A stretch of 58,386 nucleotides of DNA from the NCBI RefSeq assembly GCF_001542415.1, contig NZ_LNCU01000113.1, positions 1 through 58,386 on the forward strand. Direction: 5' to 3'. This document shows positions 16,221 to 24,100 of the stretch, one piece after another. The notes below the pieces were generated by a model. It saw only the letters and a list, made by a program, of their open reading frames with translations. It searched no databases and had not been told where the DNA came from. The stretch comes from Bradyrhizobium macuxiense (GTDB lineage Bacteria; Pseudomonadota; Alphaproteobacteria; Rhizobiales; Xanthobacteraceae). The translations under genes and the position numbers were made by a program. Position 1 is the stretch's first letter. Each line of letters opens with the position of its first letter.

Positions 16221-17018
16221 GTGCGCGTCTTCTGGCAGAGCTTCGTCGACCAGACCACAAGCGCGCCCTACATGGCGCGGCTTGCAGCTTACCTGAACGA
16301 GATCGCTGCGCCCGGCACCAGCGTCCATGTCGAGGGTATTACGCCCGCCGATCGCGACTTCGGACGCTTGAGCGAATTCCGCTGCGCGATCCAGGCGGTC
16401 GACAACGGGCTCGCGGCGCAGGAGCGCGGCTTCGACGCCTATGTCATGGGTCATTTCCAGGATCCGGGATTGTACGAACTGCGCTCGGCGCTGACGATTC
16501 CGGTGATCGGCGTCGGCGAGGCCACGCTGCTTGCGGCGTCTCAGCTCGGGCGTCGCCTCGGTCTCGTCACACTCGATCAGGCTTTCGAGGTTTGGCACTA
16601 CGAGCAGGCCGATCGCTATGGCCTGGGTGGCCGCGTGGTGCATGTCACGGGTATGGGCTGCCGGCCCGAGGACTTCAGTGCCGCGTTCACCGGCGATGTC
16701 GAGGCAAAGGCGCGCATGCTGCGCGACTTCGCGGTCTGCGCACAGCCGTTGGTCGATCGCGGCGCCGATGTCGTGATCCCCGCCGGCGTGTTGCCGGGTC
16801 TTCTCATCGCGAGCGAGCATGGCTTCCAGATCGGCCATGCGCCCGTGGTCAACTGCGCGGCGGTAGCACTGAAGAGCGCGGAGATGTGGGTGCAGCTGCG
16901 GCGTCTCAATGGCACGGAGCCGAGCCGCGGTCCGAGTTTCGCGCTGGCCAATGAGCGCGCTCGCCACGATTTTCGTGCGCTCGTGGCGCGGACGCGGGCT
17001 GCCGAACCCACACGCTGA
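16221..17018 (+). CDS. Asp/Glu/hydantoin-racemase-family protein lacking both catalytic cysteines
   Basis: The 265-aa protein has the two-domain racemase fold of PF01177: DAYVMGHFQDPGLYELRSA, then IPVIGVGEATLLAA and LGLVTLDQAFEVWHYEQ. In typical hydantoin or Asp/Glu racemases one catalytic Cys lies in the segment written here as GHFQDPGL (usually xCFxDPGL) and the other in a GCAGM-like segment, which is IPAGVLPGLL here. Both are therefore replaced (His and Ala/Gly). I recall a subfamily with GHFQD and PAG motifs, which would mean a conserved alternative activity. The start is GTG at 16221. It is followed eight bases later by ohr. Confidence 0.8.
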   Translation: MRVFWQSFVDQTTSAPYMARLAAYLNEIAAPGTSVHVEGITPADRDFGRLSEFRCAIQAVDNGLAAQERGFDAYVMGHFQDPGLYELRSALTIPVIGVGEATLLAASQLGRRLGLVTLDQAFEVWHYEQADRYGLGGRVVHVTGMGCRPEDFSAAFTGDVEAKARMLRDFAVCAQPLVDRGADVVIPAGVLPGLLIASEHGFQIGHAPVVNCAAVALKSAEMWVQLRRLNGTEPSRGPSFALANERARHDFRALVARTRAAEPTR

Positions 17019-17026
17019 GGATACCC

Positions 17027-17455
17027 ATGCTGCAGCCTGACAAGATTCTGTATGAAGCCGAAGTCACCGCGACCGGCGGACGCGACGGCAAGGCCGCTAG
17101 CGACGACGGACTGTTGTCGGTGGGGCTGTCGCTGCCGAAATCGCTGGGCGGCCCTGGCGGACCGGGCACCAATCCGGAGCAGCTTTTCGCCGCAGGCTAT
17201 GCCGCGTGCTTTCTCGGCGCGGTGAGGCTTGTCGCGCGAATGCGCAAGATCACGCCGTCGGCGGAGCCGACCGTCACCGCCAGGGTCGGCATGGGACCGG
17301 TCACGGTTGGCTACGCGCTCACAGTCGAACTCAAGGTGCGGCTCCCCGGTGTCGAGAAAGCCGTCGCCGAGGAGGTCGTGGCCGGTGCGCACGAACGTTG
17401 CCCCTATTCGAACGCGACCCGCGGCAATATCGACGTCAAATTGACCGTGCTCTGA
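17027..17455 (+). CDS. ohr: Organic hydroperoxide resistance protein (Ohr, OsmC family)
   Basis: This 142-aa thiol peroxidase has the expected length and both catalytic cysteines: one in LFAAGYAACFLGA and one in ERCPYSNATRGN. The N-terminal YEAEVTATGGRDGKA and the C-terminal GNIDVKLTVL are characteristic of Ohr rather than OsmC. It reduces organic and fatty-acid hydroperoxides in the cytoplasm using lipoylated proteins (family knowledge). Ohr genes are usually next to an ohrR repressor, but here the gene is embedded in a catabolic run, which suggests the pathway generates peroxides or that the protein was recruited. ATG 17027 lies eight bases after the previous stop. Confidence 0.9.
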   Translation: MLQPDKILYEAEVTATGGRDGKAASDDGLLSVGLSLPKSLGGPGGPGTNPEQLFAAGYAACFLGAVRLVARMRKITPSAEPTVTARVGMGPVTVGYALTVELKVRLPGVEKAVAEEVVAGAHERCPYSNATRGNIDVKLTVL

Positions 17456-17484
17456 GCGGCTCACGACAGGAATCCGGCAGTCAG

Positions 17485-18663
17485 ATGCAGAGCTCCATCC
17501 GCACACCTTATGACCGGGTCGTGATGGCGGTTCCGGTGACGATCCCTTACGTGCGCTACTCGATCGAAAGCGCGCAATGGTGGATCGGCCGAGCGCTGAA
17601 ATCACTGGTCGATGGTGCCGGGATCACGCCGCGCGATGTCGACGGGTTCTGCATTTCGAGCTTCACGGGCGGGCTCGACAGCGGGATCGGCCTTACCCAG
17701 CATTTCGGCTTGTGCGTGCGCTGGATCGACACCATTCCGCTCGGCGGCGCGAGCGCGATTGCCGCGCTGCGTCGTGCCGCGCGGGCGGTGCAGGCGGGCG
17801 ATGCCCGCATCGTGGCCTGCGTGGCTGGCGATACCAACCATGTCGACTCGTTCCGCTACACGCTGGAGAATTTCTCGCGCTTCAACCAGGATGCGGTCTA
17901 TCCCTACGGCGCCGGCGGCGCCAATGCCAGCTTTGCGCTGATCGCGCGCAACTACATGCGGACCTTTGGCGCGCGGCGCGAGGATTTCGGCAAGATCGCG
18001 GTTGCCCAGCGCACAAATGCGCTGCGCAATCCCAACGCGTTGATGAAGGCGCCGCTGACCATCGAACAATACATGTCGGCGCGGCCGATCGCCGATCCGA
18101 TCCACCTGTTCGACTGCGTGATGCCATGCGCCGGCGCCGAGGCCTTCCTGGTGATGGGGGAGGATGACGCCGCGTCGTTGAAATTGCCGGCCGTGAAGAT
18201 CCTCGCCACGATCGAGCGCCACAACGCGTTCGGGGATGACCCCGTCCAGGTGCGGGGTGGCTGGGCGATGGATGCCGACGAGCTCTACGCGATGGCCGGC
18301 GTCAAGTCAGATGATCTCGATTTCGTCGAGACCTATGACGATTACCCCGTGATCTCGATGATGCAGTTCGAGGATCTCGGCTTCTGTCGCAAGGGCGAAG
18401 GACCGGACTTCGTGCGGCAACACGACCTCACGATCGACGGATCCTTCCCGCATAATACCTCGGGTGGCCAATTGTCGGTCGGGCAGGCCGGCGCCGGCGG
18501 TGCCTATCTCGGAGTGGTCGAGGCGATGCGCCAGGTTCTCCATCTCGCCGGTCCGACGCAGGTCAAGGATGCGCGCATCGGGTTGGCGTCGGGCTTTGGA
18601 ATGATCAATTATGATCGCGGCCTCGCCTCGGGCGCGGCGATCCTCGCGGGACCGGGCTCATGA
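17485..18663 (+). CDS. Thiolase-like protein lacking the thiolase catalytic residues
   Basis: The 392-aa protein has the thiolase fold of the SCP-x/lipid-transfer subgroup (GAGITPRDVDGFCISSF near the start, NTSGGQLSVGQAGAGG near the end). The Cys that normally precedes the Gly-Ser-Gly helix is absent (IPLGGASAIAAL), the His of the GHPxGA motif is Gln (VGQAGAGG) and the second Cys is missing (GLASGFGM). It cannot be an ordinary Claisen thiolase. Cys-less homologues such as Ltp2 pair with DUF35 proteins to form retro-aldolases that act on CoA esters, and the next gene begins with a DUF35 domain. The stop overlaps that gene's start (ATGA). A Tyr-rich ETYDDYPV segment is a candidate for the alternative active site. 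Confidence 0.82.
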   Translation: MQSSIRTPYDRVVMAVPVTIPYVRYSIESAQWWIGRALKSLVDGAGITPRDVDGFCISSFTGGLDSGIGLTQHFGLCVRWIDTIPLGGASAIAALRRAARAVQAGDARIVACVAGDTNHVDSFRYTLENFSRFNQDAVYPYGAGGANASFALIARNYMRTFGARREDFGKIAVAQRTNALRNPNALMKAPLTIEQYMSARPIADPIHLFDCVMPCAGAEAFLVMGEDDAASLKLPAVKILATIERHNAFGDDPVQVRGGWAMDADELYAMAGVKSDDLDFVETYDDYPVISMMQFEDLGFCRKGEGPDFVRQHDLTIDGSFPHNTSGGQLSVGQAGAGGAYLGVVEAMRQVLHLAGPTQVKDARIGLASGFGMINYDRGLASGAAILAGPGS

Positions 18664-19901
18664 TCGAATCGATCGCAAAACCGCGCCGGAAAAATCCGCT
18701 GCTGAGGACGCGGCTGCCGACGTCGCCGCCGCGTCCGCGCAGCCGCGCGTCGCATGGCTTGACGCGCGCTGCCGCCGAGGGGCGTTTCATGCTGCAGCGT
18801 TGCGGCGCCTGCGGCACCTTCTGCTATCCGGCGCGCGACGCGTGCCCGGCATGCCTTTCCTCGGATCTCGCGTTTGCGGATGCGCCGCGACGCGGCACGT
18901 TGTTATCCGAAACCACGCTGCACGTGCCGGCCGACGTGCATTTCCGCGAGCGCGCGCCCTGGCGTATCGGCCTGGTCGCGATGGATTGCGGGCCGAGGCT
19001 GGTGACACACCTGCATGCCGATTGCGAAGAGGGCCAGCCGGTTGTGATGTCGTTTCAGCTGGACAAGAGCGGGCAGGCTGTGGCCTTCGCGCACCCCGAA
19101 CGTGAGACCCCCAACATGACGGACGACAGGCAGTGGCGTGAGATGACCGCCGATCCGAAATTCCGGCGCGTTCTGGTGACGAATGGGCGGAGCGTCGTCG
19201 GCCAGGAGGTGGTCACCGCATTGAAGGCGGCCGGTGCGTCGATCGTGTTCGTCGGCGTCGCCGAACCGTGGAAGCCGTTTCGCGGCGAGGAGGCGTTGCG
19301 CGCGCTCGAAGGCGTCGAGATCGTGCCGCTCGACATCGGCGATGAGAAGTCGGTCGCGGATCTCGCGGCCGATATTGGCGGCAAGGTCGATATCCTGGTG
19401 AACACCACCGAGCACGTGCGCGCCGGTGGGCTGCTCGGTCGCCAGGGTACCAGCGTCGTCCGCGACGAGATCGACCAGACCTATCTCGGCTTCGTGCATC
19501 TGGCGCAGGCATTCGGACCGGCGATGCGGATGCGCGGCTCTGACGGCGTCAACAGCGCCGCTGCCTGGGTCAATATCCTGTCGGTTTATGCGCTTGCGAA
19601 CTGGCCGGTGTTCGGCGCCTATTCGGCCTCACAGGCTGCTGCGCTCTCGCTGTCGCATTGCCTGCGCGCGGAGCTTCGACCCGGCGGCGTCAAGGTGGTG
19701 AACGTGTTCACCGGCCCGCTCGACATCGAGTGGTTCCAGACGGTGCCTCCGCCGAAGGTCGCGCCCCGCGCGGTCGCGGGCGCAATTGTGTCGGCGCTCA
19801 AGCGTGGGCTCGAAGACGTCTTTGTGGGGGATGTCGCCGAGGAATTTCGCCAGCGCCTTGCGGCCAATCCCAAGGCGGTCGAGCGTGAGCTGGGGACATA
19901 A
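18660..19901 (+). CDS. DUF35 (zinc ribbon + OB fold) fused to an SDR-like domain
   Basis: The 413-aa protein has a basic, Pro/Arg-rich N-terminal tail (1-40), a rubredoxin-like zinc ribbon (CGACGTFCYP, then CPACL; about 47-67), an OB fold to about residue 140 and then a Rossmann SDR domain (RRVLVTNGRSVVG, about 175-405). DUF35 proteins are partners of thiolase-like proteins and bind the CoA part of substrates. The SDR half looks non-canonical: the glycine motif is TNGRSVVG, the NNAG motif is NTTE, and the catalytic YxxxK is YSASQ, with Gln for Lys. It may bind a nucleotide or serve as a scaffold rather than act as a dehydrogenase. It overlaps the thiolase-like gene by four bases, consistent with a complex. 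Confidence 0.8.
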   Translation: MIESIAKPRRKNPLLRTRLPTSPPRPRSRASHGLTRAAAEGRFMLQRCGACGTFCYPARDACPACLSSDLAFADAPRRGTLLSETTLHVPADVHFRERAPWRIGLVAMDCGPRLVTHLHADCEEGQPVVMSFQLDKSGQAVAFAHPERETPNMTDDRQWREMTADPKFRRVLVTNGRSVVGQEVVTALKAAGASIVFVGVAEPWKPFRGEEALRALEGVEIVPLDIGDEKSVADLAADIGGKVDILVNTTEHVRAGGLLGRQGTSVVRDEIDQTYLGFVHLAQAFGPAMRMRGSDGVNSAAAWVNILSVYALANWPVFGAYSASQAAALSLSHCLRAELRPGGVKVVNVFTGPLDIEWFQTVPPPKVAPRAVAGAIVSALKRGLEDVFVGDVAEEFRQRLAANPKAVERELGT

Positions 19902-19937
19902 GCAAAGCTTGTCGAAAGAATAATGGGAGAAGCGCAA

Positions 19938-20726
19938 ATGGACAGCAACAGTCTCGTGCAATTTGCAGGCGCGGTCGCATCGGGTGCGGTGCGTGTCGTT
20001 GACCTGACCTTTACGCTCAGCCCCGATTTTCCGGTCATCGTGCTGCCGCCCGAGTTCGGCCAGGCCGCGCCGGTACGCATCCAGCGGATTTCGCAGTACG
20101 ACGCCGCGGGCCCGGCCTGGTACTGGAACAATCTCACCTTCGGCGAGCACACCGGTACGCATTTCGACGCGCCGATCCACTGGTTCACCGGCAAGGATCT
20201 GCCCAACAATTCGGTCGACACGTTGCCGGTCAGCGACATGATCGCGCCGGCCTGCGTGATCGATTGCTGCGCTGGGGCCGCAAAGGATCCGGACTTCCTG
20301 CTGACGGTTCCGCATGTCGAGGCCTGGGAGAAGAACCACGGACGAATTCCGCCGCGCCACTGGGTCTTGCTGCGCACGGACTGGTCGAAGAAGGGTTGGC
20401 GTGACTACGCCAACCTGAAGGATGACGGCGCGCATACGCCGGGGCCGGATGCCGCCGTGATGCGGTGGCTGGTTGAGGAGCGCGGCATCATCGGCTTCGG
20501 CACCGAGACGATCGGGACCGATGCCGGGCAGGGCGGTCATCTCAATCCGCCCTATCCGGCGCATCACTTCCTGCATGGTGGCGGACGCTACGGTCTGCAG
20601 TGCCTGTGCAATCTCGATCAGCTGCCGCCGACCGGTGCGGTGATCTTTGCCGCGCCGTTGAAGATCCAGAATGGCTCGGGCAGCCCGCTGCGCGTGCTTG
20701 GGCTGGTGCCCGCAGGACAGGGGTAG
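19938..20726 (+). CDS. Cyclase-family hydrolase (kynurenine-formamidase-like)
   Basis: This 262-aa metal-dependent hydrolase of PF04199 has VVDLTFTLSPDFPV near the start, the metal-binding FGEHTGTHFDAPIHW (about residues 70-84) and the later GTETIGTDAG loop. Family members hydrolyse N-formylkynurenine, cyclic amides, isatin or related ring or lactone bonds, and the metal ligands look intact. I chose ATG 19938 because GGGAGAAG, which includes the upstream ATG at 19923, forms a good ribosome-binding site seven bases before it. It is 36 bases after the DUF35-SDR gene and 27 before the second binding protein, so it is probably in the same operon. Confidence 0.85.
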   Translation: MDSNSLVQFAGAVASGAVRVVDLTFTLSPDFPVIVLPPEFGQAAPVRIQRISQYDAAGPAWYWNNLTFGEHTGTHFDAPIHWFTGKDLPNNSVDTLPVSDMIAPACVIDCCAGAAKDPDFLLTVPHVEAWEKNHGRIPPRHWVLLRTDWSKKGWRDYANLKDDGAHTPGPDAAVMRWLVEERGIIGFGTETIGTDAGQGGHLNPPYPAHHFLHGGGRYGLQCLCNLDQLPPTGAVIFAAPLKIQNGSGSPLRVLGLVPAGQG

Positions 20727-20753
20727 AGATTTCTGTCCACATCGAGTGAGATC

Positions 20754-21908
20754 ATGAACAAGAAGATAGTTTTGATCGGCGGCGCATTGCTGTTCGCCGC
20801 CGTGGTGCCCGCACGTGCTGAAATCCTGGTCGGATTCGTGACCGGGCTGAGCGGACCCGTGTCCTCGATCGGCGTGCCGAACGTCAAGGGGCTTGCCGCG
20901 GGCCAGGCGTATCTCGGCGAGGTCGATGGCGAGAAGGTCCGCGTCATCCAGCTCGATGACGGCTCCGACCCGGCGGCCTCGACGCGCGATGCGCGCAAAC
21001 TGGTGGAGCAGGAAAAGGTCGACTTCCTGATCGGGACATCGGGTGCTCCGCAGACGCTTGCGATGGCCACGGCCGCGATCGAAATGAAGGTGCCGATGGT
21101 GGCGATCTCGCCGATCGCACCTGTGCCGGCCGGCGAGGGTGGGCCATGGGTGGTGCAGACACCACAGCCGACGCCACTTCTGGTCCAGGGGATCGTCGAT
21201 CACATGAAGAGTCACGGCGTGAAGACCGTGGCCTTCATCGGCTTCTCCGATGCTTTCGGCGATCTGATGTACAATGCGCTCGCGCAAAGCGCAGAGAAGG
21301 CCGGTATCAAGGTCATCGCGAACGAACGTTATGCGCGTTCGGACACTTCAGTTACGGCGCAGGTGCTGCGCGCAGTTTCCGCACGCCCCGATGCGATCAT
21401 GCTGGGCGGCACCGGAACACCCGGCGCGCTGCCGGTGATCGCGCTGTCCGAGCGCGGCTACAAGGGGCCGCTCTACGGTAATCACGGCATGATCAGCGCA
21501 GACTTCCTGCGGCTTGCCGGCAAATCGGCAGAGGGCATCATCTGTCCGACCGGGCCGGTGACCGCAGCCGAGCAGCTTCCCGAGAGCAATCCGATCCGCA
21601 AGGTCGCGCTTGCGTTCCGCGCGGCCTATGAAAAAGCCAATGGCGAGCCGCCGGCCGATGCGTTTTCTCCCTACGCCTTTGATGGCTGGCTGGTGTTCGT
21701 GGATGCTGCCAAGCGCGCCAAGGCAACAGGCGCGGCGCCCGGCACGCCGGCCTTCCGCAATGCGCTGCGCGAGGCGCTGTTCACGACGAAGGATCTGGTC
21801 GGTGCGCACGGTGTCTACACCTACACGCCGGCTGACCGTCACGGAGTCGACGACCGCGCGCGGATTCTGGTCCAGATCGAAAACGGCAAGTACAAGCTGC
21901 TGCCGTGA
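20754..21908 (+). CDS. Liv-type ABC transporter substrate-binding protein (second of two)
   Basis: The 384-aa precursor has a signal peptide (1-22, ending VVPARA) and a Peripla_BP_6 domain beginning ILVGFVTGLSGPVSSIG. It aligns along its full length with the product of 13722-14870 (QLDDGSDPAAS, then GFSDAFGDLMYN and NERYARSDTSVTAQ), so the two are paralogues, probably sharing the LivH/LivM-LivG/LivF transporter. Being last in the enzyme operon suggests co-regulation of uptake and breakdown. Its stop is 18 bases from the convergent acyl-CoA synthetase stop. Confidence 0.88.
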   Translation: MNKKIVLIGGALLFAAVVPARAEILVGFVTGLSGPVSSIGVPNVKGLAAGQAYLGEVDGEKVRVIQLDDGSDPAASTRDARKLVEQEKVDFLIGTSGAPQTLAMATAAIEMKVPMVAISPIAPVPAGEGGPWVVQTPQPTPLLVQGIVDHMKSHGVKTVAFIGFSDAFGDLMYNALAQSAEKAGIKVIANERYARSDTSVTAQVLRAVSARPDAIMLGGTGTPGALPVIALSERGYKGPLYGNHGMISADFLRLAGKSAEGIICPTGPVTAAEQLPESNPIRKVALAFRAAYEKANGEPPADAFSPYAFDGWLVFVDAAKRAKATGAAPGTPAFRNALREALFTTKDLVGAHGVYTYTPADRHGVDDRARILVQIENGKYKLLP

Positions 21909-21926
21909 CGGCAACAGCCTGGCGGC

Positions 21927-23549
21927 TCAGGCGTGCCGCAGCTTGGCCTTGAGCGCGCGCATGTCGATAGCGCGGTTGGCGGTAACTGCCGCAGCCGCCA
22001 GCGTCTTGATCTCGCCACGTGCGAGCTTGCGCGTCGATGACAACGGCAGCTCGTCGACGATCGCGACATAGCCGGGCACCTTGTGATAGGCGAGGCGTTC
22101 GGCACAGCTCTGGACGATCGAGGCGGCGAGCGCGTCTGCGTCATCGACCTTTGCGGACGGGACGATGAAGGCGAAAACCTCCTCGCCGCGGATGTCGTCC
22201 GGAACCGGCGTGACCGCACAGCCGCCGATGCGCGTGTCCATATAAAGCGCGCTTTCGACCTCGAGCACGCCGATGTTTTCACCGCTGCGTCGCACGATGG
22301 TCTTCTTGCGATCGAAGAAATACATCAGCCCGTCTTCGTCGGCGAACACCAGGTCGCCGGTATGGAACCAACCATTTTCCCACGCGGCTTCGGTGGCCTC
22401 CTGATCCTTCAGGTACCCGCTGAAGAAGCCGGCGCGCGGGGCATCGCCTTTGGCGCGGACCAGCAGTTCGCCGGGTTTGCCAGGTGCGACGTCGGCGCCC
22501 TGATCGTCGACGAGGCGATATTCCATGCGTTCCGACGGCCGGCCGACACAGCGCGCACCGAAACCAGCCGGCTCGTGCGCGGTGGTGGTGGCCGCGGCGC
22601 CCCCGGTCTCGGTCATTGCCCAGGCCTCGACGATCGGGATGCGGTAACGCTCTTCGAAGGTGGCGCGGTGGCGGACATCGACACCTGGCGCAAAGGCAAA
22701 GCGCACGCGATGCTGCCGTTCAACCTCGGTCACCGGCAGTTGGAGCAGGATGGCGGGGATGACGCCGAGACAGTGCACGACCGTTGCGCCGCTGTCGGCT
22801 ACGCATTGCCACCAGCGGTTGGCATGAAAGCGGTCGAGCGGCACCACGGCGCCGCCCAGCACCATCATTCCGACGGCGCTGCAGCCAAGCGCATTCATGT
22901 GGAACATCGGCAGCGGCGTCAGGTTGACTTCGCGGTCGGGCTGCAGCGCTGCGACGCCGCCTTGCGCGAGATACCAGTCGGCGACCTGCAGGAAATAGCG
23001 GTTCGAGAGCATGCATCCCTTCGGCCTGCCGGTGCTGCCGGAGGTGAATAGCAGCGCGCACTCGGCGTTGAAGTCGGGATCCTGGGCTATGACCTCGCTC
23101 TCGCAGGATGGAATGCGGCCGTCGGTGTCGATCAGGCGGGCACGCCCGAGTGCCGCATCTTTGGTCACGTGGATGCGGTCCGGCGTTGCCACCAGCAGGT
23201 CCGCCTCCGACAATTCGAGCTGGAAGGACAGCTCGTCGGGACGGACATCAGGGTTGATCGGGACGATCGAGACCCCGAGTGCATTGAGTGCGAGCCAATG
23301 CAGGAAGAAGACCGGGCGGTTTTCGAGCAACAAGGCAACCCGCGCGCCGCGGCCATAGCCGGCAGCCGCGTATTCCGCGCGCAGACGGTCGACCTCCGCC
23401 TTGAATGCTCCGTACGCGATCTTGAAGCCATCGGGTGCGTAAGGCAGCTTCGCGCTCGCAGGCGCGAGCAGGAACGGCGCGTCCGGGCGCGTTGTCGCCG
23501 TGGCGATGAAGGCATCGGAAGGCGATCGATAGGGAAGGTCGCGGCGCAT
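21927..23549 (-). CDS. Acyl-CoA synthetase / AMP-dependent ligase
   Basis: This 540-aa ANL-superfamily enzyme has a P-loop LFTSGSTGRPKGCML (about 167-181), then AWAMTETGG (A5 motif), FHTGDLVFADEDGLMYFFDRKK (A7-A8) and, near the C-terminus, LSSTRKLARGEI with the likely catalytic Lys. It activates a carboxylic acid to acyl-AMP and then the CoA thioester; the substrate is not predictable. The active-site motifs are conserved, unlike those of several neighbours. It converges on the second binding protein and would supply the CoA ester expected by the thiolase-like/DUF35 pair. A pseudo-palindrome at 23641 lies about 90 bases upstream of its ATG. Confidence 0.87.
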   Translation of the reverse strand: MRRDLPYRSPSDAFIATATTRPDAPFLLAPASAKLPYAPDGFKIAYGAFKAEVDRLRAEYAAAGYGRGARVALLLENRPVFFLHWLALNALGVSIVPINPDVRPDELSFQLELSEADLLVATPDRIHVTKDAALGRARLIDTDGRIPSCESEVIAQDPDFNAECALLFTSGSTGRPKGCMLSNRYFLQVADWYLAQGGVAALQPDREVNLTPLPMFHMNALGCSAVGMMVLGGAVVPLDRFHANRWWQCVADSGATVVHCLGVIPAILLQLPVTEVERQHRVRFAFAPGVDVRHRATFEERYRIPIVEAWAMTETGGAAATTTAHEPAGFGARCVGRPSERMEYRLVDDQGADVAPGKPGELLVRAKGDAPRAGFFSGYLKDQEATEAAWENGWFHTGDLVFADEDGLMYFFDRKKTIVRRSGENIGVLEVESALYMDTRIGGCAVTPVPDDIRGEEVFAFIVPSAKVDDADALAASIVQSCAERLAYHKVPGYVAIVDELPLSSTRKLARGEIKTLAAAAVTANRAIDMRALKAKLRHA

Positions 23550-23640
23550 TGCGGGCAGTGCTCCTGTTGATGCCTCCGGCCCTTCACCAGATCGCGGCCG
23601 GAACCCGCACGCAGCCCTTGCTGAGGCGGCAGCTTCGGGA

Positions 23641-23660
23641 ATACTTTAAGCATAAACTAT
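23641..23660. promoter_or_regulatory. MarR-like pseudo-palindrome upstream of the acyl-CoA synthetase
   Basis: ATACTTTAAG/CATAAACTAT is a 20-bp inverted repeat with 8 of 10 pairs matching. This shape (ATA-TTTA..TAAA-TAT) is typical of MarR-family operators of aromatic-acid pathways (general knowledge). A related sequence is at 15933-15953. Confidence 0.45.
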
Positions 23661-23789
23661 CTTGCTGGCCAGCGGCGATCTGGGCATATCGGCGCTTAGA
23701 GGCGGAGGGACGCGTGCAGGCAGGTGACGCGGACGGGCAGCAGGCGGGGCGGCCGATCTGGCCGCAGGCGGCGGAGCGCTTTCCACCGG

Positions 23790-23912
23790 CGGGTGGTCAC
23801 CGAGACGCCCCTCACCGAGAACGGCAAGATCCGAAAGGCCACACTGCGCGAGGCCGGTAGGACCGCCGACACCTCTGACCGCGACGCAGCGGGATATCGG
23901 CTGCGCCGCTAA
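23790..23912 (+). pseudogene. C-terminal remnant of an acyl-CoA synthetase
   Basis: The frame reads VVTETPLTENGKIRKATLREAG before a stop at 23910-23912. LTENGKIRK is the A10 motif containing the catalytic Lys at the C-terminus of AMP-dependent ligases. Nothing recognisable of the rest of such an enzyme lies upstream, and the full-length ligase at 21927-23549 is on the other strand. This is therefore the 3' scrap of a lost second ligase. Confidence 0.6.
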
Positions 23913-23974
23913 CTAATCTTACTGCGTCACAAGCGCCTAAGCCTTCATCTGAAAGGCTGTAAATCTGCGCGGCT

Positions 23975-24061
23975 CGTCATTGCGAGGAGCGATAGCGACG
24001 AAGCAATCCATGTTTCCACGTATGCTGCATGATGGATTGCTTCGCTTCGCTCGCAATGACG
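23975..24061. repeat. Long palindromic repeat (CGTCATTGCGAG type)
   Basis: The left arm begins CGTCATTGCGAGGAGCGA and ends AAGCAATCCA (24010). The right arm begins TGGATTGCTTCG (24033) and ends CGCAATGACG (24061), around a 22-base spacer. The arms pair for about 29 bp with one internal bulge in the left arm. Similar elements are dispersed in many Bradyrhizobium and Rhodopseudomonas genomes, to my recollection. It could form a strong hairpin in RNA on either strand. Confidence 0.75.
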
Positions 24062-24100
24062 AGGATGGCTGACATCCCAATGACCTTGTGACCAGTAAGA

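Noticed and set aside
19629..21287. Long minus-strand frame (about 552 codons) across the cyclase and second binding-protein genes
   Set aside because: It is His/Arg/Asp-rich and low-complexity, spans several well-supported genes and has no domain.
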